Part shown: in pieces, positions 32,995 through 41,079 of the stretch | Numbering within the stretch: position 1 is the stretch's first letter | Layout of the letters: the number at the start of each line of letters is the position of its first letter | NCBI GenBank assembly: GCA_900317285.1 | Contig: ONGA01000002.1 | Span: 1 to 64,000 of the forward strand | Reading direction: 5' to 3' | Source of the DNA: an uncultured Bacteroidales bacterium | GTDB lineage: Bacteria; Bacteroidota; Bacteroidia; Bacteroidales; P3 | Length of the DNA: 64,000 nt | Notes under the pieces: model-generated | Seen by the model: only the letters and a program-made list of their open reading frames with translations | Databases searched by the model: none | What the model was told of the DNA's origin: nothing | Made by a program: the position numbers and the translations under genes

Positions 32995-33929
32995 CAGCAA
33001 AAGAGAAATATCGTCAGCTATGCGAGACAGAGGGGTCGCGGATCCCTCTGTTTCAGCAATATTGGTGGATGGATACCGTCTGTCACGGCAAGCAGTGGGA
33101 CGTGCTGCTGGCCGAGCAATCCAACGGCTTCATCGACGGTGCTCTCCCCTACCTCATCGGCAATAAATTCGGTCTGCGCTACATCCTGCAGCCACAGCTC
33201 ACCCAGTTCAGCGGTCCTTGGTTCAACCATCACCCCCTGACGGGCGACCCAGCAGAATTCGAGCACCATGTGGGAGAACAACTTGTTGCCCAACTCGACG
33301 CCCTGAACACACGCATCTGTCTGATGCACTTCTCCCCTTCGATAACCGACTGGCTTCCGTTCTATTGGCACGGATACCGACAAACAACCCGCTACACCTA
33401 TCGTTTCGACCCCCTGCCACTTCCCGAGCAACTGGAATCTCTGGCGGACCGCGGTCGCAAACGTCAACTGGATGAGGTACGTACAACCTACACCATCGAC
33501 CGCAATGTTGGGAGCGAAGAGTTTGTCTCCCTGCACAATGAATACTGGGAACGGCGCAGCGGCGAAGACCTTCTCTCCCGCGAGTTCCAGCTGCGCATCA
33601 TCGATACCGCACGCACCCGCGGACAAGGGCTCATCTATGGCTTACGCGACAAGTCAGGCACCCTTGTGGCAGCACGCTTTGTGGTGTTCGACAGCAGTTG
33701 CGCCTACGCACTGCTCTCTGCCATGCGCCCCGACACGCTGCGCAACAGTATGACCCTCCTCGTATGGGCACTGCTCACCGACCTCCACGGAAAGACACAA
33801 GCATTTGATTTCGAAGGCAGCATGGATGCCGGCATTGAGCATTTCTACCGCTCCTTTGGCGCCAAACAAACGCCTTTCTTTAAAGTGTACAAATGCCGTC
33901 CCTCGCTCCTCGACCGCATAATCAGATAA
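32991..33929 (+). CDS. FemAB/GNAT-like acyltransferase, GTG start
   Basis: The 312-residue protein begins at GTG 32991, which overlaps the preceding stop as GTGA. The fold pattern, with FQQYWWMDTVC near the start and a C-terminal GNAT-like half (about 150-290, ending SFGAKQTPFFKVYK), matches the FemAB-related acetyltransferase group. Members transfer aminoacyl or acetyl groups to cell wall or surface polymers. The substrate is unknown. It lies between an OmpA protein and a methyltransferase, which fits an envelope-linked role. Confidence 0.7.
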   Translation: MTAKEKYRQLCETEGSRIPLFQQYWWMDTVCHGKQWDVLLAEQSNGFIDGALPYLIGNKFGLRYILQPQLTQFSGPWFNHHPLTGDPAEFEHHVGEQLVAQLDALNTRICLMHFSPSITDWLPFYWHGYRQTTRYTYRFDPLPLPEQLESLADRGRKRQLDEVRTTYTIDRNVGSEEFVSLHNEYWERRSGEDLLSREFQLRIIDTARTRGQGLIYGLRDKSGTLVAARFVVFDSSCAYALLSAMRPDTLRNSMTLLVWALLTDLHGKTQAFDFEGSMDAGIEHFYRSFGAKQTPFFKVYKCRPSLLDRIIR

Positions 33930-33932
33930 TTC

Positions 33933-34856
33933 ATGGACCTTGCCGAATCCATCCGCAAAATAGACTACAACTCTCTTGATATCAGCGACTACAGCCGTCG
34001 TTATATTCAGGCTCTCCTCCCTATCCTCGACTACTATCTTGACATTTGCAACCGCGCCCTCGACCTCTTGCCCCCCTCTGTTCACACCCTCGTCGATTAC
34101 GGCGGCGGTCACGGTTTCCTCAGTTTTCTGGCAAAAAAGCGTGGTTTCGAGCACGTGATCTATGTCGACTACAACCCGCAGGCCTCTGCGACCGTCACAG
34201 CACTCGCCGAGCAAATCGGTTTCGGTCCCGACACCGTGCTTACCGGCGACCACAACACCCTGAAAACATGGTGCGACGAGCAGCACATCATCCCGGATGC
34301 TGTGGTGGGCATTGATGTCATTGAGCACATCTACCGCCTCGAGCCGTTCTTCAGCGACCTCCGCTCCATCAACCCCCGAATGCAGATGGTATTTTCTACT
34401 GCCTCAACTCCTTACAATCCATGGATTAGACATCGGCTGCACCGTATCATGCACCGTGACGAGGAAAAATTCCAACAGATGCGGCACGATTTTATCGCTA
34501 CCCTGAACCTAGAACTTTCCCCTAACGAGCTCGATCACTGGGTCAAAGCCACACGCGGCATGACATTCAACGACATCAAATCCATCACTTCCATCGAACA
34601 CATCACCTCCATTCCCACACCCCCCTTCCCCAACACCTGCAACCCCATCACAGGCAGCTGGACAGAGCGCATTCTACCGATTAAAACCTACCGCCACCTT
34701 GCCGCGCCCCTTTGCGTCGAGCTTCATAAAGGATTCTACAACAGCTATCAACGAGGACCCAAGGGCATCGCCTCCCGAATGCTTAACTTCCTCCTCCGTC
34801 TGCCATTCACTCTTCCGCTGGCACCGTTCATCATTCTAAAAATCAATGCCAAATGA
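33933..34856 (+). CDS. Class I SAM-dependent methyltransferase
   Basis: The 307-residue protein has motif I VDYGGGHGFLSFLAKK (about 53-68), an acidic residue in YVDYNPQ that binds the ribose of SAM, and GIDVIEHIY. The C-terminal 60 residues are hydrophobic and basic (LLRLPFTLPLAPFIILKI), which suggests membrane association. The substrate is unknown. It starts 3 bp after the acyltransferase and overlaps rlmH by 4 bp, so it is an operon member. Confidence 0.8.
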   Translation: MDLAESIRKIDYNSLDISDYSRRYIQALLPILDYYLDICNRALDLLPPSVHTLVDYGGGHGFLSFLAKKRGFEHVIYVDYNPQASATVTALAEQIGFGPDTVLTGDHNTLKTWCDEQHIIPDAVVGIDVIEHIYRLEPFFSDLRSINPRMQMVFSTASTPYNPWIRHRLHRIMHRDEEKFQQMRHDFIATLNLELSPNELDHWVKATRGMTFNDIKSITSIEHITSIPTPPFPNTCNPITGSWTERILPIKTYRHLAAPLCVELHKGFYNSYQRGPKGIASRMLNFLLRLPFTLPLAPFIILKINAK

Positions 34857-35326
34857 ACATCAAACTTATCGTCATATCCAAAACGGATGTCCCCTACCTG
34901 CAAACTGGCATCGATGAATACATCTCCAGGCTGAAGCACTACTGCGACTTCGAATTGGTGGTCATCCCCGCCCTAAAGAACCTCGGCAAAGCCTCTCCCG
35001 AAGAGATAAAAGAAAAAGAAGGTGAATTGATTCTAAAGCAATTGGCAAAAGTCGACCAGACCGTACTACTCGACGAGCATGGGAAGGAATACACCTCTGT
35101 AGGTTTCTCGGAATATCTTCAGAAACAGATGAATGCAGGCACTCGAACACTAGCATTCGTCATCGGTGGCGCTTTCGGATTCTCGCCAGCCGTCTATGCC
35201 GCCGCCACACACAAAATCTCTCTCTCTCAAATGACTTTCAACCATCAGATGGTGAGACTCTTCTTTCTCGAACAGCTCTACCGTGCCTTCACCATCCTCC
35301 GGCACGAAAAATACCACAACGAATAA
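34853..35326 (+). CDS. rlmH: 23S rRNA (pseudouridine1915-N3)-methyltransferase RlmH
   Basis: The 157-residue SPOUT enzyme has FVIGGAFGFS and the C-terminal HQMVRLFFLEQLYRA followed by the family ending HEKYHNE. It methylates pseudouridine 1915 of 23S rRNA in finished ribosomes. The length and ends match the family exactly. The ATG overlaps the methyltransferase stop. Confidence 0.97.
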   Translation: MNIKLIVISKTDVPYLQTGIDEYISRLKHYCDFELVVIPALKNLGKASPEEIKEKEGELILKQLAKVDQTVLLDEHGKEYTSVGFSEYLQKQMNAGTRTLAFVIGGAFGFSPAVYAAATHKISLSQMTFNHQMVRLFFLEQLYRAFTILRHEKYHNE

Positions 35327-35346
35327 CCCCTAAAACCTATTTACAC

Positions 35347-35760
35347 ATGCAACTTCGGCTAACATTTCAGGAAATCAGCGACTTGATTGAGAAAAAAGCG
35401 GGCAAACACCTGCCAGTGATGTATGGAGGTCCGCACACCGTGCGCATCGCCTACGAAGTGAATATGTTCATCAAAACAGCCTCCGTCGGACTCGACCTAA
35501 CCATTGAAGGCATTGAAAATGGCGACATTATACTGTCCTATGCCGGAGGAGCCGGTATCGACTACATGGTCCGGATGGCTCTCAACCACGCTCAAAGCCA
35601 GCCTGGCGGCGACATGATCGAAGCACTCGACAACAACCGTATCAAGCTCTGCCTCAGCAAGAACGCCCAAGCAGGATCCCTCTTCGACCATATTGACCTC
35701 AAGGATATCTGCTTCGACGAGCAGTTTGCCATCGTCGAGTTCTCTCCCAAAGGGTTATAA
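35347..35760 (+). CDS. Small protein of unknown function after rlmH
   Basis: The 137-residue soluble protein (MQLRLTFQEISDLIEKKAG) has no recognised domain. It has a central Gly-rich turn, LSYAGGAGIDYMV, and no signal peptide. It lies 20 bp after rlmH. Its last 6 bp overlap the end of the convergent LytTR gene, and no terminator separates them. Confidence 0.7.
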   Translation: MQLRLTFQEISDLIEKKAGKHLPVMYGGPHTVRIAYEVNMFIKTASVGLDLTIEGIENGDIILSYAGGAGIDYMVRMALNHAQSQPGGDMIEALDNNRIKLCLSKNAQAGSLFDHIDLKDICFDEQFAIVEFSPKGL

Positions 35761-36297
35761 CACGCCAGCCTGCCTGTTGGCAAAATGCTCAAGCAAGGCT
35801 GCAGCATAGTGTTTCGAGACAGGGATGGTTCTCGACAGTTGGTTCAATTCCAGCTGGAATCCCGTCTTGTCTTTCCTCATCAGCTTGACATTAAACACAT
35901 TGACCATATACCCCCTCTGGCATCGCAGTAGCCCGTACTCCGCATAGTCCCGTTCCATATCTTTCAATGAGCTGTGCAATATGAACGTATCCTCCTTGCC
36001 CTCATTCAGGTAATGGATGTTGGCATAGTTGTCGGCAGCCTCGATGTAAATCACATTGCTGCTGCGCGTTGTGAACGCCAGGCGACCTCCCTTGTCATAG
36101 AAATTAATATTTTGCTCACCCGATAAAAGGGAGGCATTCTCTTCCTGCATCAGAAAGCGGCGACGCAAACTCTCGTTCTCTCCTCTCAGCTCCCTCAATC
36201 GAGCAGCCTGCAAGATGACAACAAAGAGCGATGCCGCCATCATCAATAATAGGAGCCCAAAGATTGCAAACGTCAAAAAAGATGTATTTTCTATCAT
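35755..36297 (-). CDS. Membrane-tethered LytTR transcription regulator
   Basis: The 180-residue protein has an N-terminal membrane segment (about 8-30), a short coiled coil (RLRELRGENESLRRRF) and a LytTR DNA-binding domain (about 72-178). The LytTR domain shows VIYIEAADNYANIHY, LKDMERDY and CQRGYMVNV followed by VSKHYAAALLEHF. It lacks a receiver domain, so it is not a classical two-component regulator. A signal could act through the membrane segment. It diverges from fabH across an array of direct repeats, making it a good candidate regulator of the fab genes or of itself. Confidence 0.88.
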   Translation of the reverse strand: MIENTSFLTFAIFGLLLLMMAASLFVVILQAARLRELRGENESLRRRFLMQEENASLLSGEQNINFYDKGGRLAFTTRSSNVIYIEAADNYANIHYLNEGKEDTFILHSSLKDMERDYAEYGLLRCQRGYMVNVFNVKLMRKDKTGFQLELNQLSRTIPVSKHYAAALLEHFANRQAGVL

Positions 36298-36310
36298 AAA
36301 TTAAATGTTA

Positions 36311-36380
36311 TTTTACCCAAAATAATCAATTTTTACCCAAAATAACGATACTTTACCCAAAATATTGTGCATTTTACTTA
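36311..36380. promoter_or_regulatory. Direct-repeat array with 20-bp period between LytTR gene and fabH
   Basis: ttttacccaaaataa begins at 36311 and 36331. ctttacccaaaata begins at 36351, and a degenerate attttactta at 36371. The period is exactly 20 bp, about two helical turns, so all copies face the same side of DNA. LytTR proteins usually bind direct repeats about 21 bp apart, which fits in form. The array ends about 30 bp before a possible fabH -7 box (TTTCTTTGC, 36411-36419). Read on the minus strand, each unit also resembles a weak -7 box. Confidence 0.75.
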
Positions 36381-36444
36381 AATTAACTTTTATATTTTTG
36401 AAAATAAGTGTTTCTTTGCAGCCCGAAAATTAATAAATTTTAAC

Positions 36445-37407
36445 ATGAAAATTATCGGAACAGGAAGCGCTCTACCCAAAAAAGTCGTCAACAACGACAT
36501 GTTGTCCGACTTCCTTGAGACAAGCGACGAATGGATCACTACTCGTACTGGTATCTCCACACGACGCATCATCACCGACGAAAGATTTGAAGACCTTGCC
36601 ACCGAGGCAGCGGCCCGAGCCATCGACGCCGCAGGACTTTGCCCCGACGATATCGACTACATTGTCTGCTCCAACGTCTCCAACCTTTACATCACTCCGC
36701 ATCTTTCAAGCATCATCATGGGCAACCTCGGCATGAAAGGTCCCGTCTGCCCCACCATGGACGTCAACGCCGCCTGTGTGGGATTTGTCCAGAGTCTCGA
36801 TGTCTGCGACGCACTCCTCGCCACCGGCCGCGCCCACAACATTTTGCTGGTCGCCGCCGAGGAATGCACCCGTTTCTGTGACTGGAACGACCGCAACTGC
36901 GCGGTTCTTTTCGGCGACGGTGCCGGTGCGGTGGTGCTCACCAAAGGCAACAGCCTCATCTCCAGCAAAATCACCACCATTCCCATGCCCGACGTCATCG
37001 TCTATCGCAACCCCATGGAAGCCACACCCTTCGAGACAAGGGAGGGTATCGACACCCACAGCGCCCTGGTCATGAAGGGACGCGAGGTGTTCCGCATGGC
37101 AGTCACCTCGGCAGCGCGCGACATTGCCCGGGTAACTGAAGACGCTGGCCTCAAGCTCGAGGACATCGACCATTTCCTTCTCCATCAGGCAAACCTCCGC
37201 ATCAACGAGGCTATCCGCGAGAACCTGCGTCAGCCTCAGGAGAAGTTCCCCACCAACGTGCAGCGCTTCGGCAACACCAGCTCTGCCAGCATTCCCCTGC
37301 TGCTCGACGAAGGCATCCGCGAAGGTCGCATCAAGCAGGGCGACACCATCCTCATGAGCGCTTTCGGCGCTGGATTCGTCTCCGGCGTCCTCATCCTGAA
37401 GTATTAA
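36445..37407 (+). CDS. fabH: 3-oxoacyl-ACP synthase III (KAS III)
   Basis: The 320-residue enzyme has the catalytic Cys in NAACVGF (about 109-115), His in HQANLRI and Asn in FGNTSSAS. It condenses acetyl-CoA or a branched acyl-CoA with malonyl-ACP to begin fatty acid synthesis. It is first in a run with fabF, fabZ and fabG, 31 bp before fabF. No acpP gene is in the cluster. Divergent LytTR gene and repeat array upstream suggest specific control. Confidence 0.95.
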   Translation: MKIIGTGSALPKKVVNNDMLSDFLETSDEWITTRTGISTRRIITDERFEDLATEAAARAIDAAGLCPDDIDYIVCSNVSNLYITPHLSSIIMGNLGMKGPVCPTMDVNAACVGFVQSLDVCDALLATGRAHNILLVAAEECTRFCDWNDRNCAVLFGDGAGAVVLTKGNSLISSKITTIPMPDVIVYRNPMEATPFETREGIDTHSALVMKGREVFRMAVTSAARDIARVTEDAGLKLEDIDHFLLHQANLRINEAIRENLRQPQEKFPTNVQRFGNTSSASIPLLLDEGIREGRIKQGDTILMSAFGAGFVSGVLILKY

Positions 37408-37438
37408 CCAATATAAATAAAGAAAACAAATATAAAAT

Positions 37439-38677
37439 ATGAGCAGAGTATACATCACCGGCGTGGGGTGCATCACCCCCCTCGGAAACGACATCAACAC
37501 ATTGTGGGACAGCATTGTCAACGGCAAATGCGGCATCGATTTCATCACTAAAATCGACGACCCAGACCTGCCCGTCAAAATCGCCGCCGAAGTCAAGGAC
37601 TTCCATCCCGAGAACTACGGCATCGAGAAGACCATGATCCGTCACAACGACATCTACGCCCTCTACGCTCTCGCCGCAGCCTACCAGGCCATGAACGACA
37701 GCGGACTCAAAGTGGGTGAAGACGTCGACCCGCGCCGACTCGGCGTTGCCATCGGCAGCGGTATCGGCGGCATACAGACTTTCGAGCGCGAGCACGCCAA
37801 CCTCATGCAGTACGGCATGCGTCGCATCTCGCCCCTCTTCATCCCCGAAATGATTTCCAATATCGCAGGCGGCAACGTCGCCATCACCTACAACGCCCAA
37901 GGTCCCAACCTGCCCGTTGTAACGGCTTGTGCCACAGGCACCCACTCCGTAGGCGAGGCCTATCGCCTCATCCGTGAGGGTCGTGCCGACGCCGTCATCA
38001 CCGGCGGTGCCGAAGCATCGGTCTGCAAGATGGCAATCGGCGGCTTCAACAACATGAAAGCCCTCACCACTTCCGAAGACCCCATGGCAGCCTCCCTGCC
38101 CTTCGACAGCCGTCGCCACGGCTTCGTGCTCGGCGAAGGTTCCGGCGTCCTTATCCTTGAGAGCGAGGAACTTGCAAAGAAACGCGGTGCCAAGCTCTAC
38201 GCCGAAGTCTGCGGTTATGGCAACACCTGCGATGCCCACCACTACACCGCCCCTCACCCCGAGGGTCGCGGCGCTGCCGAAGCCATGCGTCTGGCATTGG
38301 AAGAGGCTGGTTTCAAAGCCGGTGAGCATCTCTATATCAACGCCCACGGCACCGGTACGCCCCTCAACGACAAGGGCGAGACCCTCGCCATCAAGAAAGC
38401 CCTCGGCGAGGACGAGGCCCGCAAAGCCGTCATCAGCAGCACCAAGTCCATGCATGGTCACATGCTCGGTGCCACAGGTGCTGTCGAACTGATTATCACC
38501 GCCCTGGCACTCAAGAACGGCATCGTTCCCCCGACCATCCACCTCGACGAGCCCGACCCCGAGTGCGACCTCGACTACACCCCCCACACCGCACGCCAGT
38601 GGCAGGCCGACATCGCCATCAGCAACACCTTCGGTTTCGGCGGTCAGAACTCCTGCGTCGCCCTCCGGAAAATCTAA
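37439..38677 (+). CDS. fabF: 3-oxoacyl-ACP synthase II (KAS II)
   Basis: The 412-residue enzyme has the Cys-His-His triad: TACATGTHSVG, NAHGTGTPLND and SMHGHMLGATGA. It elongates acyl-ACP with malonyl-ACP. The length and N-terminus (RVYITGVGCITPLG) match FabF. It lies 36 bp before fabZ. Confidence 0.96.
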   Translation: MSRVYITGVGCITPLGNDINTLWDSIVNGKCGIDFITKIDDPDLPVKIAAEVKDFHPENYGIEKTMIRHNDIYALYALAAAYQAMNDSGLKVGEDVDPRRLGVAIGSGIGGIQTFEREHANLMQYGMRRISPLFIPEMISNIAGGNVAITYNAQGPNLPVVTACATGTHSVGEAYRLIREGRADAVITGGAEASVCKMAIGGFNNMKALTTSEDPMAASLPFDSRRHGFVLGEGSGVLILESEELAKKRGAKLYAEVCGYGNTCDAHHYTAPHPEGRGAAEAMRLALEEAGFKAGEHLYINAHGTGTPLNDKGETLAIKKALGEDEARKAVISSTKSMHGHMLGATGAVELIITALALKNGIVPPTIHLDEPDPECDLDYTPHTARQWQADIAISNTFGFGGQNSCVALRKI

Positions 38678-38713
38678 AACAATAATTCATTAAACACTAA
38701 AAATCAAACTATT

Positions 38714-39148
38714 ATGGAAATTCTACAAAGAAACCAAATCAAGACCTTCTTGCCTCACCGCGAGCCCATGCTCCTTGTCGACGACGTCACCATGGAAGGC
38801 GACACCGCCATCGCCCACTACCACGTGCGCGGCGACGAGTACTTCCTCCAGGGCCACTTCCCCGGCAACCCCATCGTGCCGGGCGTCATCCTCTGCGAGA
38901 TCATGGGTCAGTCCATGTGCATCCTCGTGCGCGACGAGCTCGCCGCCGGACGGCTCCCGCTCTACAGCGGCATCAAGGAAGCCCGTTTCCGCCAGCCCGT
39001 CAAACCCGGTGACACCATCGAGATTCGCGGTCGTATCACCGACCGTCGCAGTCTCATCTTCCACGCTGAGGCCGAGGCCAAGGTCAACGGCAAAACCGCC
39101 GTCAAAGGCGTCCTGTCGTTTGCTCTGATTGATAACCCAAACAAATAA
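38714..39148 (+). CDS. fabZ: 3-hydroxyacyl-ACP dehydratase
   Basis: The 144-residue hot-dog fold enzyme has HREPMLLVDDV and GHFPGNPIVPGVILCE, holding the catalytic His and acidic residue. It dehydrates 3-hydroxyacyl-ACP in the elongation cycle. It lies 6 bp upstream of fabG. The isomerase FabA is not expected, because the motif matches FabZ. Confidence 0.92.
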   Translation: MEILQRNQIKTFLPHREPMLLVDDVTMEGDTAIAHYHVRGDEYFLQGHFPGNPIVPGVILCEIMGQSMCILVRDELAAGRLPLYSGIKEARFRQPVKPGDTIEIRGRITDRRSLIFHAEAEAKVNGKTAVKGVLSFALIDNPNK

Positions 39149-39154
39149 AGAATC

Positions 39155-39901
39155 ATGGAACTGTTAAAAAATAAAATTGCCCTCGTAACGGGTGGCTCCC
39201 GCGGCCTTGGCCGCCGCACCGCACTACTCTTCGCCGAAGAGGGTGCCACGGTGATTTTCACCGATTTACAGGAAAACGACAGCAGCCGCGAACTCCTCGC
39301 CGAGCTGCAGAAACTCCAGCCGCGCTCGATGTTCATCGCCAGCAACGCCGCCGACTATGAGGACACCCTCCGCGTCGCCGAGATCGTCCAGAAAGAATTC
39401 GGCCGTCTCGACGTCCTCGTCAACAACGCCGGCATCACCCGCGACAACCTCCTCCTCCGCATGCAGCCCAAGGACTGGGATCTCGTCCTCGAGGTCAATC
39501 TCCGCTCTGTCTTCAACTTCTGCAAGGCCTTCGCCCCCATGATGATCAAACAGCGCAGCGGCTCCATCATCAACACCAGCTCCGTCGTGGGCGTCAACGG
39601 CAACGCCGGCCAGTGCAACTACTCCGCCTCCAAGGCCGGTATCCTGGGCTTCACCAAGAGCCTCGCCAAGGAACTCGGTTCCCGCGGCATCCGCAGCAAC
39701 GCCATCGCCCCGGGATTCATCGAGACTGCCATGACCCAGCAGCTGCCCGAAGACGTGCGCAAAGGCTGGATGGAAGACATCCCCCTGCGCCGCGGCGGCA
39801 CCGACCTCGACGTGGCAAAGACCTCCCTCTACCTCGCTTCCGACCTCGCCGAATACATCACCGGCCAAGTCATCTGCGTCGACGGCGGTCTTTCTCTCTA
39901 A
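39155..39901 (+). CDS. fabG: 3-oxoacyl-ACP reductase
   Basis: The 248-residue short-chain dehydrogenase has the NAD(P) motif TGGSRGLGR, NNAG, Ser in NTSSVVG and YSASK with the catalytic Tyr and Lys. The C-terminus, GQVICVDGGLSL, is typical. It reduces 3-oxoacyl-ACP and completes the fab run. A terminator follows within 25 bp. Confidence 0.93.
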   Translation: MELLKNKIALVTGGSRGLGRRTALLFAEEGATVIFTDLQENDSSRELLAELQKLQPRSMFIASNAADYEDTLRVAEIVQKEFGRLDVLVNNAGITRDNLLLRMQPKDWDLVLEVNLRSVFNFCKAFAPMMIKQRSGSIINTSSVVGVNGNAGQCNYSASKAGILGFTKSLAKELGSRGIRSNAIAPGFIETAMTQQLPEDVRKGWMEDIPLRRGGTDLDVAKTSLYLASDLAEYITGQVICVDGGLSL

Positions 39902-39922
39902 ACATTTGAAAACCACTACATT

Positions 39923-39954
39923 GAAAGCATCCTCCAGCAGGATGCTTTCTTTTC
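39923..39954 (+). terminator. Terminator of the fab operon
   Basis: gaaagcatcct (39923-39933) pairs with aggatgctttc (39939-39949) in an 11-bp perfect stem, followed by ttttc. Confidence 0.9.
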
Positions 39955-39966
39955 ATTTTTTTTTCG

Positions 39967-39975
39967 TACTTTTGC
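39967..39975 (+). promoter_or_regulatory. -7 box of the nitroreductase gene
   Basis: TACTTTTGC lies 32 bases before the ATG and follows the fab terminator. The region before it is a T tract without a clear TTTG. Confidence 0.65.
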
Positions 39976-40006
39976 AAATCGAAAACATCAAAAAAAACAT
40001 ACATAC

Positions 40007-40753
40007 ATGGAAAACGACACCCTCAGCCTCATGCTCAACCACCGTTCCATACGCAAATTCACCAACGAAAAGGTCAGCCCCGAACTCCTTGAAGAAATCG
40101 TCAACTGCGGCATCCGCGCCTCCAACACAGGCAACATGCAGCTTTACAGCGTGATAGCCACCCAGGAAGAGCCCCTCCGCACCAACCTCTGCCAGCTCCA
40201 CTTCGGCCAGTGTTCGTCGGCACCCATGTTCCTCACCATCTGCACCGACGTCAACCGCTACCACCACTATTGCCGCGTCAACCAGTGCGACGAGCCCTAC
40301 GGCAACCTCCTGTGGTTCATCTCGGCACTGGTCGATGCATCCCTCTTCGCACAGAACCTCTGCCTCGCTGCCGAAGCCAAAGGACTGGGATTCTGCCATC
40401 TGGGCACCGTTAACTACAACACCCAAAAGATTGCCGAGCTGCTGCAGTGCCCCAAAGGCGTGGTGCCCGTCATCGCCCTGGCCATCGGTCATCCCGCCGA
40501 GGAAGGACGTCTCAGCGAACGCCTCGGCACCGACGCCGTGCTCCACAGCGAGACCTACCACGACCCCTCCGACGACGATATCCGCCGCACTCACGCCGTC
40601 CGCGACAACGACCCCTTCAACCAACAGATGGTCCGCGAAAACGGCACCCGCAACTACTGCGAAATCTTCACCACCAAACGCTACCCGCGCACCCAGAACG
40701 AGGCCATCAGCGCCGACCTCCTCGCCTACCTGCGCCAGTCGGGCATGCTTTAA
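40007..40753 (+). CDS. Nitroreductase family protein (NfsA-like)
   Basis: The 248-residue flavoprotein begins with NHRSIRKFTNEKV, the FMN-binding signature. It has CLAAEAKGLGFCHLG in the middle and a C-terminal extension typical of NfsA/FRP-type enzymes (SETYHDPSDDDI, then a Tyr/Arg-rich tail). It would reduce quinones, nitro compounds or flavins with NAD(P)H in the cytoplasm. It stands alone between the fab and fadD units. Confidence 0.87.
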   Translation: MENDTLSLMLNHRSIRKFTNEKVSPELLEEIVNCGIRASNTGNMQLYSVIATQEEPLRTNLCQLHFGQCSSAPMFLTICTDVNRYHHYCRVNQCDEPYGNLLWFISALVDASLFAQNLCLAAEAKGLGFCHLGTVNYNTQKIAELLQCPKGVVPVIALAIGHPAEEGRLSERLGTDAVLHSETYHDPSDDDIRRTHAVRDNDPFNQQMVRENGTRNYCEIFTTKRYPRTQNEAISADLLAYLRQSGML

Positions 40754-40771
40754 GCCCCTCCCCACAAAAAA

Positions 40772-40812
40772 ACCTTAAACCTTAAACCCTAAACCTTAAA
40801 CTTTAAACCTTA
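40772..40812 (+). repeat. Tandem heptamer ccttaaa with one ccctaaa
   Basis: Six 7-base units run in register: ccttaaa, ccttaaa, ccctaaa, ccttaaa, ctttaaa and ccttacc. The tract abuts copy C of the dispersed repeat. It resembles telomere repeats by chance and has no coding role. It lies just after the nitroreductase stop. Confidence 0.85.
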
Positions 40813-40930
40813 CCCCCCCCGACATAGGAGCATCATATACGCATCATAGGAGAACTCAAGGAGAAGTATAGGAGAATGGTAGTACAACCATAGGAGGCGT
40901 TTTTTCCGGATTTCGTCCCACTTTCTCCTA
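40812..40930 (-). repeat. Dispersed intergenic repeat, copy C (reverse orientation)
   Basis: Read on the minus strand this is nearly identical to copy D. It includes tgggacgaaa, cctcctatggttgtactacc, attctcctatacttctcc, one gatgcgtatat unit (copies A and D have two) and gatgctcctatgtcggggg. It lies between the nitroreductase gene and the fadD promoter. The difference of one 11-bp unit shows that the core expands and contracts. Confidence 0.88.
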
Positions 40931-41027
40931 CCCTTCATCCCATCCGTCCTCATCTACAATCCTTTACCCCCAAGCCCCTCAAATCCCCACTCCATCCCGC
41001 CGGAACACCCCCTGTTGAAAAAATAAT

Positions 41028-41059
41028 TTTGCCATGTCAGCCATTTTTCGTACTTTTGC
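41028..41059 (+). promoter_or_regulatory. Promoter of the acyl-CoA ligase gene
   Basis: TTTG (41028-41031) and TACTTTTGC (41051-41059) are separated by 19 bp, a full match to the Bacteroidota consensus. The ATG follows 20 bases later. Confidence 0.85.
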
Positions 41060-41079
41060 ATTTTAAAACAAAATAGAAC

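Noticed and set aside
36311-36380. Possible CRISPR array
   Set aside because: Repeat units are about 14 bp with 5-6 bp between them and no variable spacers of 30 bp or more. No cas gene is present. A regulator site fits better.
40772-40812. Telomere or replicon end
   Set aside because: Genes and an operon continue on both sides, and only six imperfect units exist, so it is an internal tandem repeat.
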